From the NCBI GenBank assembly GCA_023140095.1, contig JAGLMJ010000063.1, forward strand, positions 1 to 7,106: 7,106 bases of DNA, read 5' to 3'. The position numbers and the translations under genes were made by a program. Within the stretch, counting starts at the first letter, position 1. Each line of letters starts with the position of its first letter. The stretch is from Candidatus Omnitrophota bacterium. Its GTDB lineage: Bacteria; Omnitrophota; Koll11; Zapsychrales; Zapsychraceae. Positions 6,833 through 7,106 of the stretch are shown piece by piece. The notes below the pieces were generated by a model. It saw only the letters and a program-made list of their open reading frames with translations, ran no database searches and was not told where the DNA came from.

Positions 6833-6930
6833 AAAAGGGTCACAAGGGTACAAATCACAAGATCACAGGCGAAATTCACGATTTGAAGAAATACTTGTGA
6901 AATGTGGCGTGCCTTTTGTGACTTTTTTTT
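6833..6930 (+). terminator. Nested TCACAA/TTGTGA palindrome ending in T8, terminator-like
   Basis: The outer arms 6833-6848 and 6913-6928 can pair over 16 positions, centred on GTCACAA/TTGTGAC with four G-U pairs, and T6923-6930 forms a T8 run. An inner exact pair, TCACAAG (6855-6861) and CTTGTGA (6894-6900), nests inside. TCACA occurs three times on the left side (6840, 6855, 6863) and TTGTGA twice on the right (6895, 6916). It follows the rsfS stop closely and could end that transcript. Like the element at 229-367 it has an A/C-rich left half and a G/T-rich right half. Confidence 0.5.
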
Positions 6931-6933
6931 GCT

Positions 6934-7106
6934 ATGCTATCTCATTTTAAAGCACAACTACAAACCAAACTTGAAACGTCCCTTAAAAAGGCGTTCCCTC
7001 TTTTTAAGAAAAACTTGCCTTGCGTTGAATTAGAGATCCCCGCAGATAAGCAGCACGGCGAGTTTGCCTCGAATATCGCGCTGAAATCTTCAAAATTATT
7101 TAAGAA
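6934..7106 (+). CDS. argS: Arginyl-tRNA synthetase, N-terminal fragment
   Basis: Only 57 codons and two bases are in the window; the gene continues to the right. ArgS is a class I synthetase that charges tRNA-Arg with arginine. The visible part is the start of the N-terminal tRNA-binding (Add-1) domain. LEIPADKQHGEFASNIAL (33-50) matches the family pattern of a conserved H-G-D/E-F/Y-A-T/S-N segment; the catalytic HIGH motif would lie beyond the window edge. ATG 6934 is the first possible start after an in-frame TGA at 6919-6921. No Shine-Dalgarno site precedes it, because the T8 run at 6923-6930 occupies that place. Confidence 0.9.
   Translation, partial: MLSHFKAQLQTKLETSLKKAFPLFKKNLPCVELEIPADKQHGEFASNIALKSSKLFK

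Noticed and set aside
1..7106. tRNA or rRNA genes, CRISPR array, insertion sequence, defence or phage genes
   Set aside because: I found no cloverleaf, regular direct-repeat array, transposase motif or defence-type domain; the genes are ordinary housekeeping types plus two unknowns.

Overview
The window is a compact, plus-strand-only stretch of a bacterial chromosome with eight protein genes and no RNA gene, CRISPR array, transposase or phage gene that I can see. The gene set and style (LemA paired with an M48 peptidase carrying zinc ribbons, an unlinked trpBA pair, a lone M16 peptidase, rsfS next to argS, and A/C-rich versus G/T-rich palindromes between genes) remind me of uncultivated lineages such as Omnitrophota. 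That placement is an impression from memory, not something the window proves.

Layout. 1-216 is the C-terminal end of a LemA protein. 217-395 is non-coding and holds an imperfect A/C-rich to G/T-rich palindromic element. 396-2075 encodes a 559-residue membrane M48 (HtpX-like) metallopeptidase fused to a GYF_2-like module and two zinc ribbons; a 15-bp perfect hairpin with a T-run lies inside its first codons. 2147-2680 encodes a 177-residue acidic helical protein I do not recognise, preceded by a good promoter and a Shine-Dalgarno site. 2740-3921 and 3921-4712 are trpB and trpA, overlapping by one base. 4738-6015 encodes an M16 zinc peptidase, and a 17-bp perfect inverted repeat straddles its stop codon. 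6186-6356 is a 56-residue gene with a perfect AGGAGG ribosome binding site, followed by a strong stem-loop. 6453-6821 is rsfS, starting at TTG. 6822-6933 holds a nested TCACAA/TTGTGA palindrome ending in T8, and argS starts four bases later at 6934 and runs off the window.

How the genes work together. LemA and the M48 peptidase are a recurring pair in bacteria and probably act together in membrane protein quality control. TrpB and TrpA form tryptophan synthase, the last two steps of tryptophan biosynthesis; no other trp gene is in view. RsfS (ribosome silencing) and ArgS (arginyl-tRNA synthetase) are translation genes. The M16 peptidase and the two unknown proteins have no functional partner visible here.

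No gap between genes exceeds 300 bases; the largest are 217-395 (179 bases) and 6016-6185 (170 bases). The most interesting material is non-coding or structural: four sizeable inverted repeats at gene ends or starts, plus the two unrecognised genes.
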